DNA of 64,000 nucleotides from Flavobacterium lipolyticum (GCF_020905335.1 NZ_JAJJMN010000002.1:186001-250000), one strand, 5' to 3'; positions 43,328 to 52,540 are shown, counted from the stretch's first letter. Numbers and translations are program-made. Notes: generated from the sequence alone by a model not told the origin.

Positions 43328-44548
43328 ATGAGAAATAAGAATACAAAAGGTTATTTTACAGCAATGACGTTGGTTTGTCTGATGGTCTTTGCAAGCTGTA
43401 AAGTCACTTCGCAGGAACCTTCAAACAAAGAAATTGTGATCGGAAAGGATTTAAAATGGTCTGATAAAATGGCTTTGACTTTAATGAAACGTCATCCCGA
43501 AAGTTATAGGATCGATGATTCAAAAACAGCAAAATGGGATTATGTTCATGGATTGGTTTTACATGCTATTGAAGAACTGAACAAAAAAAATCCGGATCCA
43601 AGATACGCAGCCTATGTAAAAAGCTATGCAGATGTTCTTGTTCAAAACGACGGTACGATTAAAACCTATGAACTGGACAAGTACAATATTGACTTAGTTG
43701 TACCGGGACGCTTGTTGTTTGATCTTTACGCTGCTACCAAAGAAGAAAAGTATTTAAAAGCGCTTCAGCTACTACGCAAGCAGTTGACAGAGCAGCCAAG
43801 AACAGCCAGTGGTGGATTTTGGCACAAACAAATTTATCCGAATCAAATGTGGTTGGACGGTTTGTACATGGGTGAACCATTTTATGCCCAATATACTGTT
43901 ACCTTTGAAGGAGGAAAAAGTCTTGATGATGTTGCGAAACAGTTTGAGTTAATTCAATTGCATGCAACAGACCCAAAAACAGGTTTGTTGTATCACGGTT
44001 GGGATGAGAGCAAACAAATGCCTTGGGCAAATAAGGATAGCGGAACCTCTCCTAACTTTTGGTCAAGAGCTTTAGGCTGGTATGTAATGGCATTGGTTGA
44101 TGTTTTGGATTATTTCCCTAAAAACCATCCGAAACAAAAAGAACTGGTAAAGTACCTGAATACGGCTTCGGTTGCTTTAGCTAAATATCAGGACAAATCC
44201 GGTTTATGGTATCAGGTTACGGACAAAGGCGGGGCAGAAGGAAACTATCTTGAAGCTTCGGGATCGTCAATGTTTGCTTATGCTTTTGCAAAAGGAGCGA
44301 ACAAAGGATATCTGCCTGCAAAGTATAAAAATTTGGCCAATAAAGCTTTTGACGGTTTAACCAAACAATTGATCAGGGTAGATGCTGATGGTGGAATCAC
44401 ACTTACGCAAGCCTGTCAGGTGGCAGGTTTGGGAGGGAATCCATATCGTGATGGATCGTATACGTATTATGTAAACGAAAAGAAAAAAGACAACGATCCT
44501 AAAGCAACAGGACCATTTATTCTAGCAGCTGTTGAATTAAACAGATAA
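43328..44548 (+). CDS. GH105 unsaturated uronyl hydrolase, copy 2 (lipoprotein)
   Basis: 406 residues. It is colinear with copy 1 (shared TASGGFWHKQIYPNQMW, then LDGLYMGEPF), but carries a lipobox (MVFASC, Cys24) instead of a simple signal peptide, so it is membrane-anchored. The catalytic Asp in MWLDG is kept. The two may split work between anchored and soluble periplasmic pools, or between homogalacturonan and rhamnogalacturonan products; that is inference. Confidence 0.93.
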   Translation: MRNKNTKGYFTAMTLVCLMVFASCKVTSQEPSNKEIVIGKDLKWSDKMALTLMKRHPESYRIDDSKTAKWDYVHGLVLHAIEELNKKNPDPRYAAYVKSYADVLVQNDGTIKTYELDKYNIDLVVPGRLLFDLYAATKEEKYLKALQLLRKQLTEQPRTASGGFWHKQIYPNQMWLDGLYMGEPFYAQYTVTFEGGKSLDDVAKQFELIQLHATDPKTGLLYHGWDESKQMPWANKDSGTSPNFWSRALGWYVMALVDVLDYFPKNHPKQKELVKYLNTASVALAKYQDKSGLWYQVTDKGGAEGNYLEASGSSMFAYAFAKGANKGYLPAKYKNLANKAFDGLTKQLIRVDADGGITLTQACQVAGLGGNPYRDGSYTYYVNEKKKDNDPKATGPFILAAVELNR

Positions 44549-44557
44549 TATAGAACT

Positions 44558-44592
44558 AAACGGACAGGTTTTTAAAACCTGTTGGTTTAATT
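44558..44592 (+). terminator. Intercistronic hairpin after GH105 copy 2
   Basis: ACAGGTTTTTAAAACCTGT (44564-44582) is a near-perfect palindrome, and the tail is only moderately T-rich. It may attenuate read-through into the lyase gene. Confidence 0.55.
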
Positions 44593-44621
44593 GGATTAGA
44601 ATAACAAAATAAAATTTTAAA

Positions 44622-46646
44622 ATGATTAAGTTAAAAAATATCCTATTGCTTTTTGGTATGGCTCTGAGTTTTGGTATTCAGGCACAGAACACCTATAAAA
44701 ACTGGCCGGATGTCATTCGAAAAAATGATGCAGCCTGGTTCGGTACCGATGAGGCCAAAAATATAGCAGAGAATGTACTGCTCTACCAAAGAGAGATAGG
44801 CGGGTGGCCCAAGAACATTCAAATGCAGAATGAATTAACGCCGGAGCAGAAAAAGGATTTACTGAAGCTTAAAAAAACAACTGCAGAAACGACTACAGAC
44901 AATGGGGCAACGTGTCAGGAGATGCTTTTCATGTCTAAAATGTACGCGCAGGTAAAAGACGACCGATACAAAGAATCGTTTTTAAACGGATTGAATTATT
45001 TGTTGGAAGCCCAATATAAAAATGGGGGATGGCCTCAGTTTTACCCTTTAAAAAAAGGCTACTATACGCACATCACGTACAATGATGATTCGATGGTGAA
45101 TATCCTGAACATTATACGTCAGGTAAGTGAAGAAACCGATTATTTTAGTATAAAACCGTCGAAAGCAATTGTCGAAAAAGCGAAAGAATCTTTCCGAAAA
45201 GGAATAGATTGTATTTTAAAAACACAATACAGACAGAATGGTATTTTAACAGCCTGGTGTGCACAACACGATGAGGTTACTTTAGCACCTGCAAACGCAA
45301 GAGCATTCGAACTGGCATCGTTAAGCGGTTCTGAATCCGCAAAAATTGTATTGCTTTTAATGTCGGTCGAAAAACCTTCTCCTGAAATTATTACAGCCGT
45401 ACAAAGCGCAAAGCTTTGGTTTGAAAAAACAAAAATCACCAACCTGGAAGAAAAGCGTGTTTTAAATGACGCCGGAAAAGTGATCGATAAAAAAATGGTT
45501 GTAACGCAAAATGCAGCCCCGATCTGGGCGAGATTTATGGATCTTTCTACCAATGAACCCTTCTTTTGTGATCGTGACGGAATCCGAAAAAAATCAATAG
45601 AGGAAATTGGTGCCGAAAGACGAAACGGCTATTCCTGGTATTCAGATTCACCCAAAGAAGTACTTAAAAAATACACCGCTTGGGCTGTAAAAAACGGAGT
45701 AAAAATAACGTCGAAAGAATCTTCAGAATCCCAAAAAAGCAACCGGATTACCGTTGCTTTAGACGGCTCTGGTGATTTTACAAAAATTCAGGATGCCATA
45801 AATGCGTGCCCTTCTTTTCCTTATGAAAAGGTAACTGTTTTTGTGAAAAACGGAACTTATAAGGAGAAAATCCGTATTCCGGAATGGAACAGTCAAGTGA
45901 CCCTAATTGGTGAAAGCAAAGAAAATACCATCATTACTTTTGATGATAACTTCTCTAAAATTAACGTCGGGAGAAACAGTACTTTTCATACCTATACCCT
46001 TTTAGTGGAAGGCGATGATTTTTCGGTATCCAATTTAACGATTAAAAATGCTTCAGGTGATAACGGTCAGGCCATTGCACTGTCTGTTGTAGCAAACAGA
46101 GTTCAGATTTCAAACTGTTTAATTCTCGGAAATCAGGATACGCTCTATTTGTCCGGAAAAGAAGCCAAACACTACATTAAAGACAGTTACATCGAAGGAA
46201 CAACCGATTTTATCTTCGGAAGTGCAACAGCTCTATTTGAGAACTGCGAGATTCACAGTATCAAAAACTCCTATATTACTGCTGCTTCAACACCTGAAGG
46301 AACCGCTTTTGGATTTGTTTTTAAAAATTGCAAACTCACGGCTGAGCCGGCAGCAACAGCAGTTTATCTAGGTAGACCTTGGCGTATCTATGCCAAAACC
46401 GTTTATATGAACTGTGATTTGGGAAAGCATATCAGACCGGAAGGTTGGGAAAATTGGTCAAAACCCGAATCGGAAAAAACAGCTTTTTATGCCGAATACA
46501 ATTGTAAAGGCGAAGGAGCTCAAAATGCAAAAAGAGTGTCTTGGTCACATCAGCTCACAAAAAAAGAAGCTGAAAACTACAGCACAGAAAACATTCTAAA
46601 AGACTCAATTCCAAATTGGTATTCCGGTCAGGCAGCCATAAAGTAA
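44622..46646 (+). CDS. PL10 pectate lyase - CE8 pectin methylesterase fusion
   Basis: 674 residues. After the signal peptide (to IQAQ, 22), residues ~23-350 are a PL10 pectate lyase (AENVLLYQREIGGWPKNIQMQ, YKNGGWPQFYPLKKGYYTHITYNDDSM, and LCTAWCAQHD-like TAWCAQHDEVT). Residues ~370-670 are a CE8 beta-helix with VALDGSGDFTKIQDAI, NQDTL (504-508), DFIFG (Asp529) and LGRPW (583-587), all catalytic motifs intact. One polypeptide thus demethylates pectin and cleaves the exposed galacturonan. The product enters GH105 and KduI. Confidence 0.93.
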   Translation: MIKLKNILLLFGMALSFGIQAQNTYKNWPDVIRKNDAAWFGTDEAKNIAENVLLYQREIGGWPKNIQMQNELTPEQKKDLLKLKKTTAETTTDNGATCQEMLFMSKMYAQVKDDRYKESFLNGLNYLLEAQYKNGGWPQFYPLKKGYYTHITYNDDSMVNILNIIRQVSEETDYFSIKPSKAIVEKAKESFRKGIDCILKTQYRQNGILTAWCAQHDEVTLAPANARAFELASLSGSESAKIVLLLMSVEKPSPEIITAVQSAKLWFEKTKITNLEEKRVLNDAGKVIDKKMVVTQNAAPIWARFMDLSTNEPFFCDRDGIRKKSIEEIGAERRNGYSWYSDSPKEVLKKYTAWAVKNGVKITSKESSESQKSNRITVALDGSGDFTKIQDAINACPSFPYEKVTVFVKNGTYKEKIRIPEWNSQVTLIGESKENTIITFDDNFSKINVGRNSTFHTYTLLVEGDDFSVSNLTIKNASGDNGQAIALSVVANRVQISNCLILGNQDTLYLSGKEAKHYIKDSYIEGTTDFIFGSATALFENCEIHSIKNSYITAASTPEGTAFGFVFKNCKLTAEPAATAVYLGRPWRIYAKTVYMNCDLGKHIRPEGWENWSKPESEKTAFYAEYNCKGEGAQNAKRVSWSHQLTKKEAENYSTENILKDSIPNWYSGQAAIK

Positions 46647-46654
46647 GAGTAAAA

Positions 46655-46706
46655 GATTCGCAAAAGCCTTAGCATCTTAGCCACTCAGAACCTAAGAACC
46701 TTTAAA
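46655..46706. repeat. CTTAG repeat, left arm before GH28
   Basis: GCCTTAGCATCTTAGCCACT and CCTAAGAACCTTTAAAAAAA directly precede the GH28 start. An inverted relative follows the gene at 48062-48107. Confidence 0.6.
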
Positions 46707-46711
46707 AAAAC

Positions 46712-48061
46712 ATGACTTTCAAACACTTCATTTTTCTATTCCTTTCCTGGGCTTCTTTTGCTCAGAGTACTGAATTTCCATCGACTAAGGTTGATTCAAT
46801 TGTCAATAGAATCCAGCTTCCCGTATTTCCTTCGTATCAAATTAATATGGTAAAGTTAGGAGCAAAGGGGGATTCCATTACCAATAACAAACTTTTCTTT
46901 GACAAAGCAATGGCTTTGTGTAAAAAGAATAAGGGCGGAACAATCATTGTTCCAAAAGGAATTTATAAAATCAATGGTCCGATTCATTTTGTGAGTAATG
47001 TCAATCTTAAATTAGAAAAAGGAGCAAAAATTAAATTCAGCGATACTCCGACAGATTATTTACCAATGGTTTTAACGAGTTGGGAAGGAACAATGTTATA
47101 CAATTACAGTCCGTTGATTTATGCTAATGAATGTTCGAATATTGCCATAACGGGAGAAGGAACGATTGATGGTAACGGAGGTAAAATCTGGAAAAGTTTT
47201 AAAGCAAAGGAAGGCGCCGGAAAAAACAGAAGTCGTGATATGAACCATAATAGTACACCTTTTGAGGACAGGAAATTTGGAGAAGGATACTTTTTGCGTC
47301 CGCAGATGATTCAGTTTTTAAATTGTAAAAACATTTTGGTTGAAAATATTCATATTGAAAATTCTCCTTTTTGGTGTTTGCATCTATTGAAATCGCAGAG
47401 CATTACCGTGCGTGGTGTGCATTACAAATCATTGAATCATAATAACGATGGAATTGATCCTGAGTATGCAAAAGATGTTTTAATTGAAAATGTGACCTTT
47501 GATAATGGTGATGATAATGTAGCCATAAAAGCCGGACGAGATCATGAAGGAAGAGCTAATTCGGCTACTCCAAGCGAGAATATTGTCATTAGAAATTGCA
47601 AGTTTAAAGGACTTCATGGAGTAGTGATTGGGAGCGAAATGTCGGCGGGAGTTCAGAATGTATTCGTCGAAAACTGTGAAACAGCAGGATATTTAAAACG
47701 AGGCATTTATTTGAAAACCAATGCTGACAGAGGCGGTTTCATCAGGAATGTTTTTGTGCGAAACGTAAAACTCGATGAGGTCGAGGATTGTTTGTATATC
47801 ACAGCCAATTATCACGGAGAAGGAAGTGGTTTTCAATCTGAGATTTCAAATATTTCATTCTCCAATATTACCTGCAACAAGGCCACGGCATCCGGAATTG
47901 TAATTCAGGGATTTCCGGATAAAAAAGTACGTAACATCTCCTTTAATGCTATCAATATCAAGTGGGCAAAAAATGCGATTTCAAGCGAAAATGCCAAAGA
48001 TGTATTGCTCAACGAAGTTGTTATCGGAGAAAAAGCAACGGTGCCAACGGCAGCGAAATAG
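46712..48061 (+). CDS. GH28 family glycoside hydrolase, variant active site
   Basis: 449 residues with signal peptide (MTFKHFIFLFLSWASFAQ). The GH28 beta-helix keeps NND at 244-246, DD at 267-268 and a His in LHG (302), but the RIK motif of the paralog at 33130-34536 is YLK (333-335), so the usual substrate-binding Arg is Tyr. This suggests different specificity, such as rhamnogalacturonan or exo-acting cleavage. It is flanked on both sides by inverted CTTAG repeats. Confidence 0.9.
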   Translation: MTFKHFIFLFLSWASFAQSTEFPSTKVDSIVNRIQLPVFPSYQINMVKLGAKGDSITNNKLFFDKAMALCKKNKGGTIIVPKGIYKINGPIHFVSNVNLKLEKGAKIKFSDTPTDYLPMVLTSWEGTMLYNYSPLIYANECSNIAITGEGTIDGNGGKIWKSFKAKEGAGKNRSRDMNHNSTPFEDRKFGEGYFLRPQMIQFLNCKNILVENIHIENSPFWCLHLLKSQSITVRGVHYKSLNHNNDGIDPEYAKDVLIENVTFDNGDDNVAIKAGRDHEGRANSATPSENIVIRNCKFKGLHGVVIGSEMSAGVQNVFVENCETAGYLKRGIYLKTNADRGGFIRNVFVRNVKLDEVEDCLYITANYHGEGSGFQSEISNISFSNITCNKATASGIVIQGFPDKKVRNISFNAINIKWAKNAISSENAKDVLLNEVVIGEKATVPTAAK

Positions 48062-48107
48062 TTTTTTTAAAGGATCGGAGTGGCTAAGGTACTAAGGTAC
48101 TGAGTTT
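48062..48107. repeat. CTTAG repeat, right arm after GH28
   Basis: TTTTTTAAAGGATCGGAGTG followed by GCTAAGGTACTAAGGTACTG is the inverse of the arm at 46655-46706; both share CTTAGCCACTC and CCTTTAAAAAA. Confidence 0.6.
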
Positions 48108-48162
48108 TTTGTTTTAGGTTTTAAAAAGTTTTACTTATTTTCAAAAACACATTAACTATGTG

Positions 48163-48180
48163 AGAGAAATATATTTCTCT
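48163..48180. promoter_or_regulatory. Perfect 18-bp palindrome before CE12 gene
   Basis: AGAGAAATATATTTCTCT lies about 90 bp before the CE12 start. It could be an operator or an mRNA hairpin, and it does not resemble the LacI sites. Confidence 0.4.
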
Positions 48181-48270
48181 TTTGTATTCTTTTTTAAATT
48201 TAGAAACTATGTTTCTATGTGTTCAATATTATTTTTTCGAAGTACACTAAACGGATTAATTTTAAATCAA

Positions 48271-49017
48271 ATGACTAAATATTATCTGCTAATTATCGGT
48301 TTGTTTTCAGTGGCTTGTTTCGCTCAGAAAACAACACTTTATACTATTGGTGATTCTACAATGGCCAATAAAAAAGATCCCGAACGCAATCCGGAACACG
48401 GTTGGGCACAGGTTTTACAGCTTTTCTTTACCGAAAATATTGTGGTTGAAAATAAAGCCGTAAACGGACGCAGTACCAAAAGTTTTATCAATGAAAAACG
48501 ATGGGATTCGATTTATAAAAAACTCAAAAAAGGAGATTACGTTTTCATCGAGTTTGGCCATAATGACGAAAAAATCGAAGATTCAACCCGATATACAAAC
48601 CCGCATACCAGCTACCGCTATAACCTGATTAAGTTTGTAAAAGAAAGCCGCCAAAAGGGAGCAACCCCCGTATTGTTAAGCTCCATCGCGAGACGTAATT
48701 TTAATGAAAAAGGAGTTTTAATACCCACACACGGTGATTATCCTTTAATAACCAGACTGGTGGCGCAAGAATTTAAAGTCCCTTTCATTGATCTCGAATA
48801 TTTGACAGAAATATTAGAACAAACCTACGGCCCCGAAAAATCGAAACTGCTGCATTTGCATTTTAAAGCCGGTGAAAATGCCTATTACGATAGCGATAAA
48901 AATGATGATACCCATTTGTCATTAAAAGGAGCCACAGAAATTGCCAGAATGGTAATCAATCAAATTAAAGCAGCAACAGATCCTGCCTTGGCTGCATTAA
49001 AAAAAGGAATTAAATAG
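48271..49017 (+). CDS. Rhamnogalacturonan acetylesterase (CE12, SGNH hydrolase)
   Basis: 248 residues. The ATG at 48271 starts a proper signal peptide (MTKYYLLIIGLFSVACFAQ); an in-frame upstream ATG at 48160 would bury it. SGNH blocks are GDSTMANK (block I Ser), NGRSTKSF, FGHNDEK (block III) and DDTHLSLKG (catalytic Asp/His). It removes acetyl groups from rhamnogalacturonan so lyases and hydrolases can act. It is the last gene of the pectin locus. Confidence 0.93.
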   Translation: MTKYYLLIIGLFSVACFAQKTTLYTIGDSTMANKKDPERNPEHGWAQVLQLFFTENIVVENKAVNGRSTKSFINEKRWDSIYKKLKKGDYVFIEFGHNDEKIEDSTRYTNPHTSYRYNLIKFVKESRQKGATPVLLSSIARRNFNEKGVLIPTHGDYPLITRLVAQEFKVPFIDLEYLTEILEQTYGPEKSKLLHLHFKAGENAYYDSDKNDDTHLSLKGATEIARMVINQIKAATDPALAALKKGIK

Positions 49018-49040
49018 AAGACTTATACAAAAAAAACGAA

Positions 49041-49067
49041 TAGACAAATTAGTTTCTTATTTGTCTT
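49041..49067 (+). terminator. Hairpin closing the pectin locus
   Basis: AGACAAAT (49042-49049) pairs with ATTTGTCT (49059-49066), followed by a moderately T-rich tail, 25 bp after the CE12 stop. Confidence 0.55.
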
Positions 49068-49221
49068 ATTACGATAGTTTTATGGCTTATTGTGGTGCTT
49101 GAGAGAAAATGTTACAATTAAATTTGCTGTATACTTTAATTACTTCTTCATTATTTTTTAAGAAGAGAAGAGGAAGGTTAAAAGTGTATGATTTATTAAT
49201 AAGTAACACTGGTAACAGCAT

Positions 49222-49755
49222 ATGGGCACCTCTACTTTTTCATTGGAGTTTGATTTGAATATTGCAGAGATACGTAATTTGCATAAGATGTACTTCAAAG
49301 ATCTGTACAAACAAAGAGTAATGTTTTTTTTAGCAGTTACTTTACTGGTCTTTGTTTATTCAGATTGGAAAGGGAACAATGATTTTTTTCAATGGATTAT
49401 AAAAGACTTGTTTTTGGTGATCCTTTTTTTACTTTTTCATTATCCAATAGTAAATACAATTTGCAAAGTAACTTTTCGATTGGTTAGAAAATTATTAAAA
49501 TTTGATCGTTTTTCACGTCAGTACAAATTTAGTTTTACGAATTCATTTATAGAGGTACATTCCCCCCTAGGCGGATTTACTCATAGATGGTGCCAGATAG
49601 AGAAAGCAATTCTCACTAAGGACTGTTTTCTGTTATATATTAAAGACAAAAATGGTTATATTATCTCAATTTCAAACAAAGAAAATTGTAGCAAGAAAAT
49701 AGAAAAACTAATTGCATTTATTGATTGCAATGTTACCCGGGTAGAAAGAATCTGA
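49222..49755 (+). CDS. YcxB-like membrane protein
   Basis: 177 residues: a short N-terminal stretch, two membrane spans (VMFFLAVTLLVFVYSD and LFLVILFLLFHYPIVN), then a cytoplasmic domain with YKFSFTNSFIEVHSPLGGFTHRWCQIEKAILTKDCFLLYI, the pattern of the YcxB-like C-terminal domain. Function is unknown in the family. It is a single gene. Confidence 0.7.
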   Translation: MGTSTFSLEFDLNIAEIRNLHKMYFKDLYKQRVMFFLAVTLLVFVYSDWKGNNDFFQWIIKDLFLVILFLLFHYPIVNTICKVTFRLVRKLLKFDRFSRQYKFSFTNSFIEVHSPLGGFTHRWCQIEKAILTKDCFLLYIKDKNGYIISISNKENCSKKIEKLIAFIDCNVTRVERI

Positions 49756-50146
49756 TTGATGGGTAAGAGATTTTTTTAACAAAAGTAAAAGCTAGAATAA
49801 GGGAATAAACCATTTTTCATAGTTGGAGTTTGGTACGACAAATACCTTCATTTTTGAAGTCTTTTGAGTCGAATCCGGCGCATATTTGACGTTTTTTTGT
49901 AAAAATAGGAAGAATTTCAATTGCGGAAAGGGGTGAAAATCTAGTTTTTTGATGTGTTTTGAAGCTACAAAATGAAATTTTATTGAAAATACTACGGAAT
50001 GCCTTACAGGGCAGGAGTTATCAGGGGTGGAAAATAAAATATTGACTATTAGTTTGTTGTGAAAAATGAAATGCAAAAAAGAGAAAAAGTAAATTTATCG
50101 TTAAGTCAGAGACCTAAAAATGAGGATAAATTTAACAGCAAATGTG

Positions 50147-50176
50147 TTGTAACTCCCATTCAAACTTCTATTTTTG
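50147..50176 (+). promoter_or_regulatory. Promoter of the histone H1-like gene
   Basis: TTG (50147-50149), 19 bp, TATTTTTG (50169-50176) form a perfect Bacteroidetes promoter. Transcription from about 50183 excludes any start codon before it and sets the ATG at 50201. The rest of the gap from 49756 shows no gene. Confidence 0.85.
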
Positions 50177-50200
50177 CGACTTAATTTAATAATTATAAGC

Positions 50201-50377
50201 ATGAACGATCTATTAGTAAAAATCAACGCCGAAATTGAAACATTTAAAGCAGAGGCTGAATCATTAACTGAAAAAGGTGTTAAAGCTGCTGGACCAAGAG
50301 CGCGTAAATCTACTTTAGAAATTGAAAAACTTTTAAAAGAGTTTAGAAAAGTTTCTATCGAAGAATCTAAAAAATAA
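50201..50377 (+). CDS. Histone H1-like (Hc1-type) small basic protein
   Basis: 58 residues: MNDLLVKINAEIETFKAEAES, then KGVKAAGPRARKSTLEIEKLLKEFRK. It is a Lys-rich coiled helical protein of the Hc1-like family found across Bacteroidota and often annotated as histone H1. It probably binds nucleic acid; the role is not established. The start is fixed by the promoter just upstream. It has its own strong terminator. Confidence 0.88.
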   Translation: MNDLLVKINAEIETFKAEAESLTEKGVKAAGPRARKSTLEIEKLLKEFRKVSIEESKK

Positions 50378-50397
50378 TATTTTTTTTCGAAAGAAAA

Positions 50398-50434
50398 AGA
50401 CCTCGCTTAATGAACTTTAAGCGAGGTTTTTTTA
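50398..50434 (+). terminator. Terminator of the histone H1-like gene
   Basis: CCTCGCTT (50401-50408) and AAGCGAGG (50419-50426) form the stem, followed by seven T. Confidence 0.9.
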
Positions 50435-50608
50435 TGCGAAAATTTTAGAAAGATTTCTATGTAAAAAGTTATTCAGGATTGACAAAAAAATGCAGGCAGA
50501 TATAGTTTTTTAACAACAGTGTCAACTTCCAAATCTTGCTTATTCTTATTAAAAATAATAGATCCTTTAGATGATTGCATTTATTGGAATTAGTGTTCTA
50601 GAACCATA

Positions 50609-50675
50609 AATAAGGCTGAAAGCCTAAAAGCACAAGCATAGTGCAACGCACTATGATCTAAATTACAAGACGTAA
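50609..50675. repeat. Inverted single copy of the 584-bp repeat core
   Basis: GGCTGAAAGCC, CATAGTGCAACGCACTATG and 'atctaaa' occur in the order and orientation of the reverse complement of the arrays at 61448-62871. It lies in the 484-bp gap before the PfkB gene, which otherwise shows nothing. Confidence 0.75.
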
Positions 50676-50861
50676 ACCATCATTTCTATTGAATCATTTT
50701 TTAAATCAACCAACGGTTTTTAGTATTGCCCGGATCGAAGTTTAATTTTATAGTTGTATTTTAGACACATCGGTAAAAAGAGTTAGACAATCTTTTGTTA
50801 AGGAAGGAAATCAATATTACCGTGTGTTAAACAGACTTGCTAATATAAAATTGTTTTTAGA

Positions 50862-51764
50862 ATGAGTAACGGAAAAAGTCTAAAGGCAGTTGCCTACGGA
50901 GAAGTACTTTGGGATGTTTTTGCTGCAGAAAAAAAGGTTGGAGGCGCACCATTAAACGTTGCCCTGCGAATGCAATCGTTAGGCTGCAATGCAGCAATGA
51001 TTAGCTGTGTGGGAAATGATGAAGATGGTGTTGCCATTATTAATCATATAAAAAATCTTGGACTCGAAGCAGAAGCGATAATCAAGTCAGAAGATTTTCC
51101 AACCGGTCTGGTTCATGTGACCCTGAACGAGAAAGGTTCGGCGAGTTATGTCATTCATTATCCGGCGGCCTGGGATAAGATTGTTTTGAGTGATTTTGCC
51201 AGAAGTTTGGCAGCGAATGCCGATGTTTTGATTTTTGGAAGTTTAGTTTGTCGGGATGAGGTATCGAGAAAATCTCTTGAAGAATTGTTACAGACAAATG
51301 TTTATAAAGTTTTTGATGTCAATTTAAGAAAGCCTCATTATTCCTATGAGATTTTAGAACAGTTGATGCATGCCGCCAGTTTTATAAAGTTTAATGATGA
51401 AGAATTATTAGAAGTTTCCGCAGCACTGCATTCGCCTTTTACCACACTGGAAGAAAATATTTATTTTATTGCAGAGAAAACTAGTACGAATGCTATTTGT
51501 GTAACCAGAGGGCAATATGGTGCCGTATTGCTTTGGGAGAATCAATTGTATGAGAATTACGGTTATACTGTAAAAGTTGTTGATACAGTAGGGGCTGGGG
51601 ATTCTTTTTTAGCTGCTTTGATTGCTTCATTGCTTACCGGAAAAAAGCCTCAGGACGCAATTGATTTTGCTTGTGCTGTAGGTGCCTTAGTTGCTGCGTC
51701 ACCCGGTGCCAATCCCGAGATTCCGCTTTCAAAAATTGAAGGCCTTCGGATTGGGACAGTTTAA
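50862..51764 (+). CDS. PfkB-family sugar kinase (fructokinase-like)
   Basis: 300 residues of ribokinase fold. The N-terminal AVAYGEVLWDVFAAEKKVGGAPLNVALRMQSLG and the C-terminal catalytic DTVGAGDSFLAALI are those of bacterial fructokinases. It phosphorylates a free sugar in the cytoplasm, fructose being the likely substrate by family. It is a single gene, not part of the pectin operons, closed by a terminator at 51784-51818. Confidence 0.85.
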   Translation: MSNGKSLKAVAYGEVLWDVFAAEKKVGGAPLNVALRMQSLGCNAAMISCVGNDEDGVAIINHIKNLGLEAEAIIKSEDFPTGLVHVTLNEKGSASYVIHYPAAWDKIVLSDFARSLAANADVLIFGSLVCRDEVSRKSLEELLQTNVYKVFDVNLRKPHYSYEILEQLMHAASFIKFNDEELLEVSAALHSPFTTLEENIYFIAEKTSTNAICVTRGQYGAVLLWENQLYENYGYTVKVVDTVGAGDSFLAALIASLLTGKKPQDAIDFACAVGALVAASPGANPEIPLSKIEGLRIGTV

Positions 51765-51783
51765 TTCTAAGAAGATAATTGGT

Positions 51784-51818
51784 AAGCCCTTAAACAAATT
51801 CTGATTAAGGGCTTTTTT
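51784..51818 (+). terminator. Terminator after PfkB kinase
   Basis: AAGCCCTTAA and TTAAGGGCTT pair around ~12 nt and run into six T. Beyond it, the gap to 52117 shows nothing I can name. Confidence 0.88.
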
Positions 51819-52117
51819 GTTTTTTATCATTAAGGCGAAAAATGAAATCTAATAGAGATAAAATCAACGGTCTACACCATTGGATATAGGTAAAAGTTTA
51901 CATTTCAGAATTAATTACAACAGTTAGTTATATTCTATTAGGAGGTTTGTAAGAAAGAAAATACATAGAATGCGTAATATTGCGAAAGAGAGTTTTATTC
52001 AAAAAATAGAGACCGCTAATGGTTGCTTTTTTAGGAATATAAACCACTTTTAATTATCGCTGAATTTGGTATTCAGTATAATTATTTCTTGTCTTTTATT
52101 AATAATCTTTAATTACT

Positions 52118-52531
52118 ATGTTCATTACCCTTACTCAGGATCAGGTTCAGTTTCAGTATGGTTCAAAACGATGGCAATACTGTTTTAATGAAATTACAGA
52201 ACTTGGTTTACTCAAAAAAAAGAAGACCTATCTTCTTGAAAACGGAGTTTTTACTCTGACTACCGCTTTGGCTTATTATTGTATGTTTTTTTCCAATTTA
52301 AATGATTTGTATTATATCGGCCCCACGATTATAGTATATGCTATTCTTATCATTTTAAGATTCTATAATACTTTTGAATTTGACTATTATGTTATTGTAA
52401 AAGATGTATATAAAAAAGAGATCAAAGTAAAAATTAAGGTTTTAGACCGTCAAGAAATCGGGAAACAGATCGATGAGTTTCTAAACCTGAATTTTAACAG
52501 ACTTTTGAAGAAAACGAATACAAAACTATAA
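52118..52531 (+). CDS. Hypothetical membrane protein (137 aa)
   Basis: I do not recognise the family. Residues 1-40 are soluble (FQYGSKRWQYCFNEITELGLLKKKKTYLLENG). Two hydrophobic spans follow (FTLTTALAYYCMFFSNL and YIGPTIIVYAILIILRF), then a soluble tail. The layout recalls PH-like membrane proteins that read their own surface. A 29-codon membrane ORF follows 9 bp later, then an XRE regulator. Confidence 0.6.
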   Translation: MFITLTQDQVQFQYGSKRWQYCFNEITELGLLKKKKTYLLENGVFTLTTALAYYCMFFSNLNDLYYIGPTIIVYAILIILRFYNTFEFDYYVIVKDVYKKEIKVKIKVLDRQEIGKQIDEFLNLNFNRLLKKTNTKL

Positions 52532-52540
52532 AATTTAATA

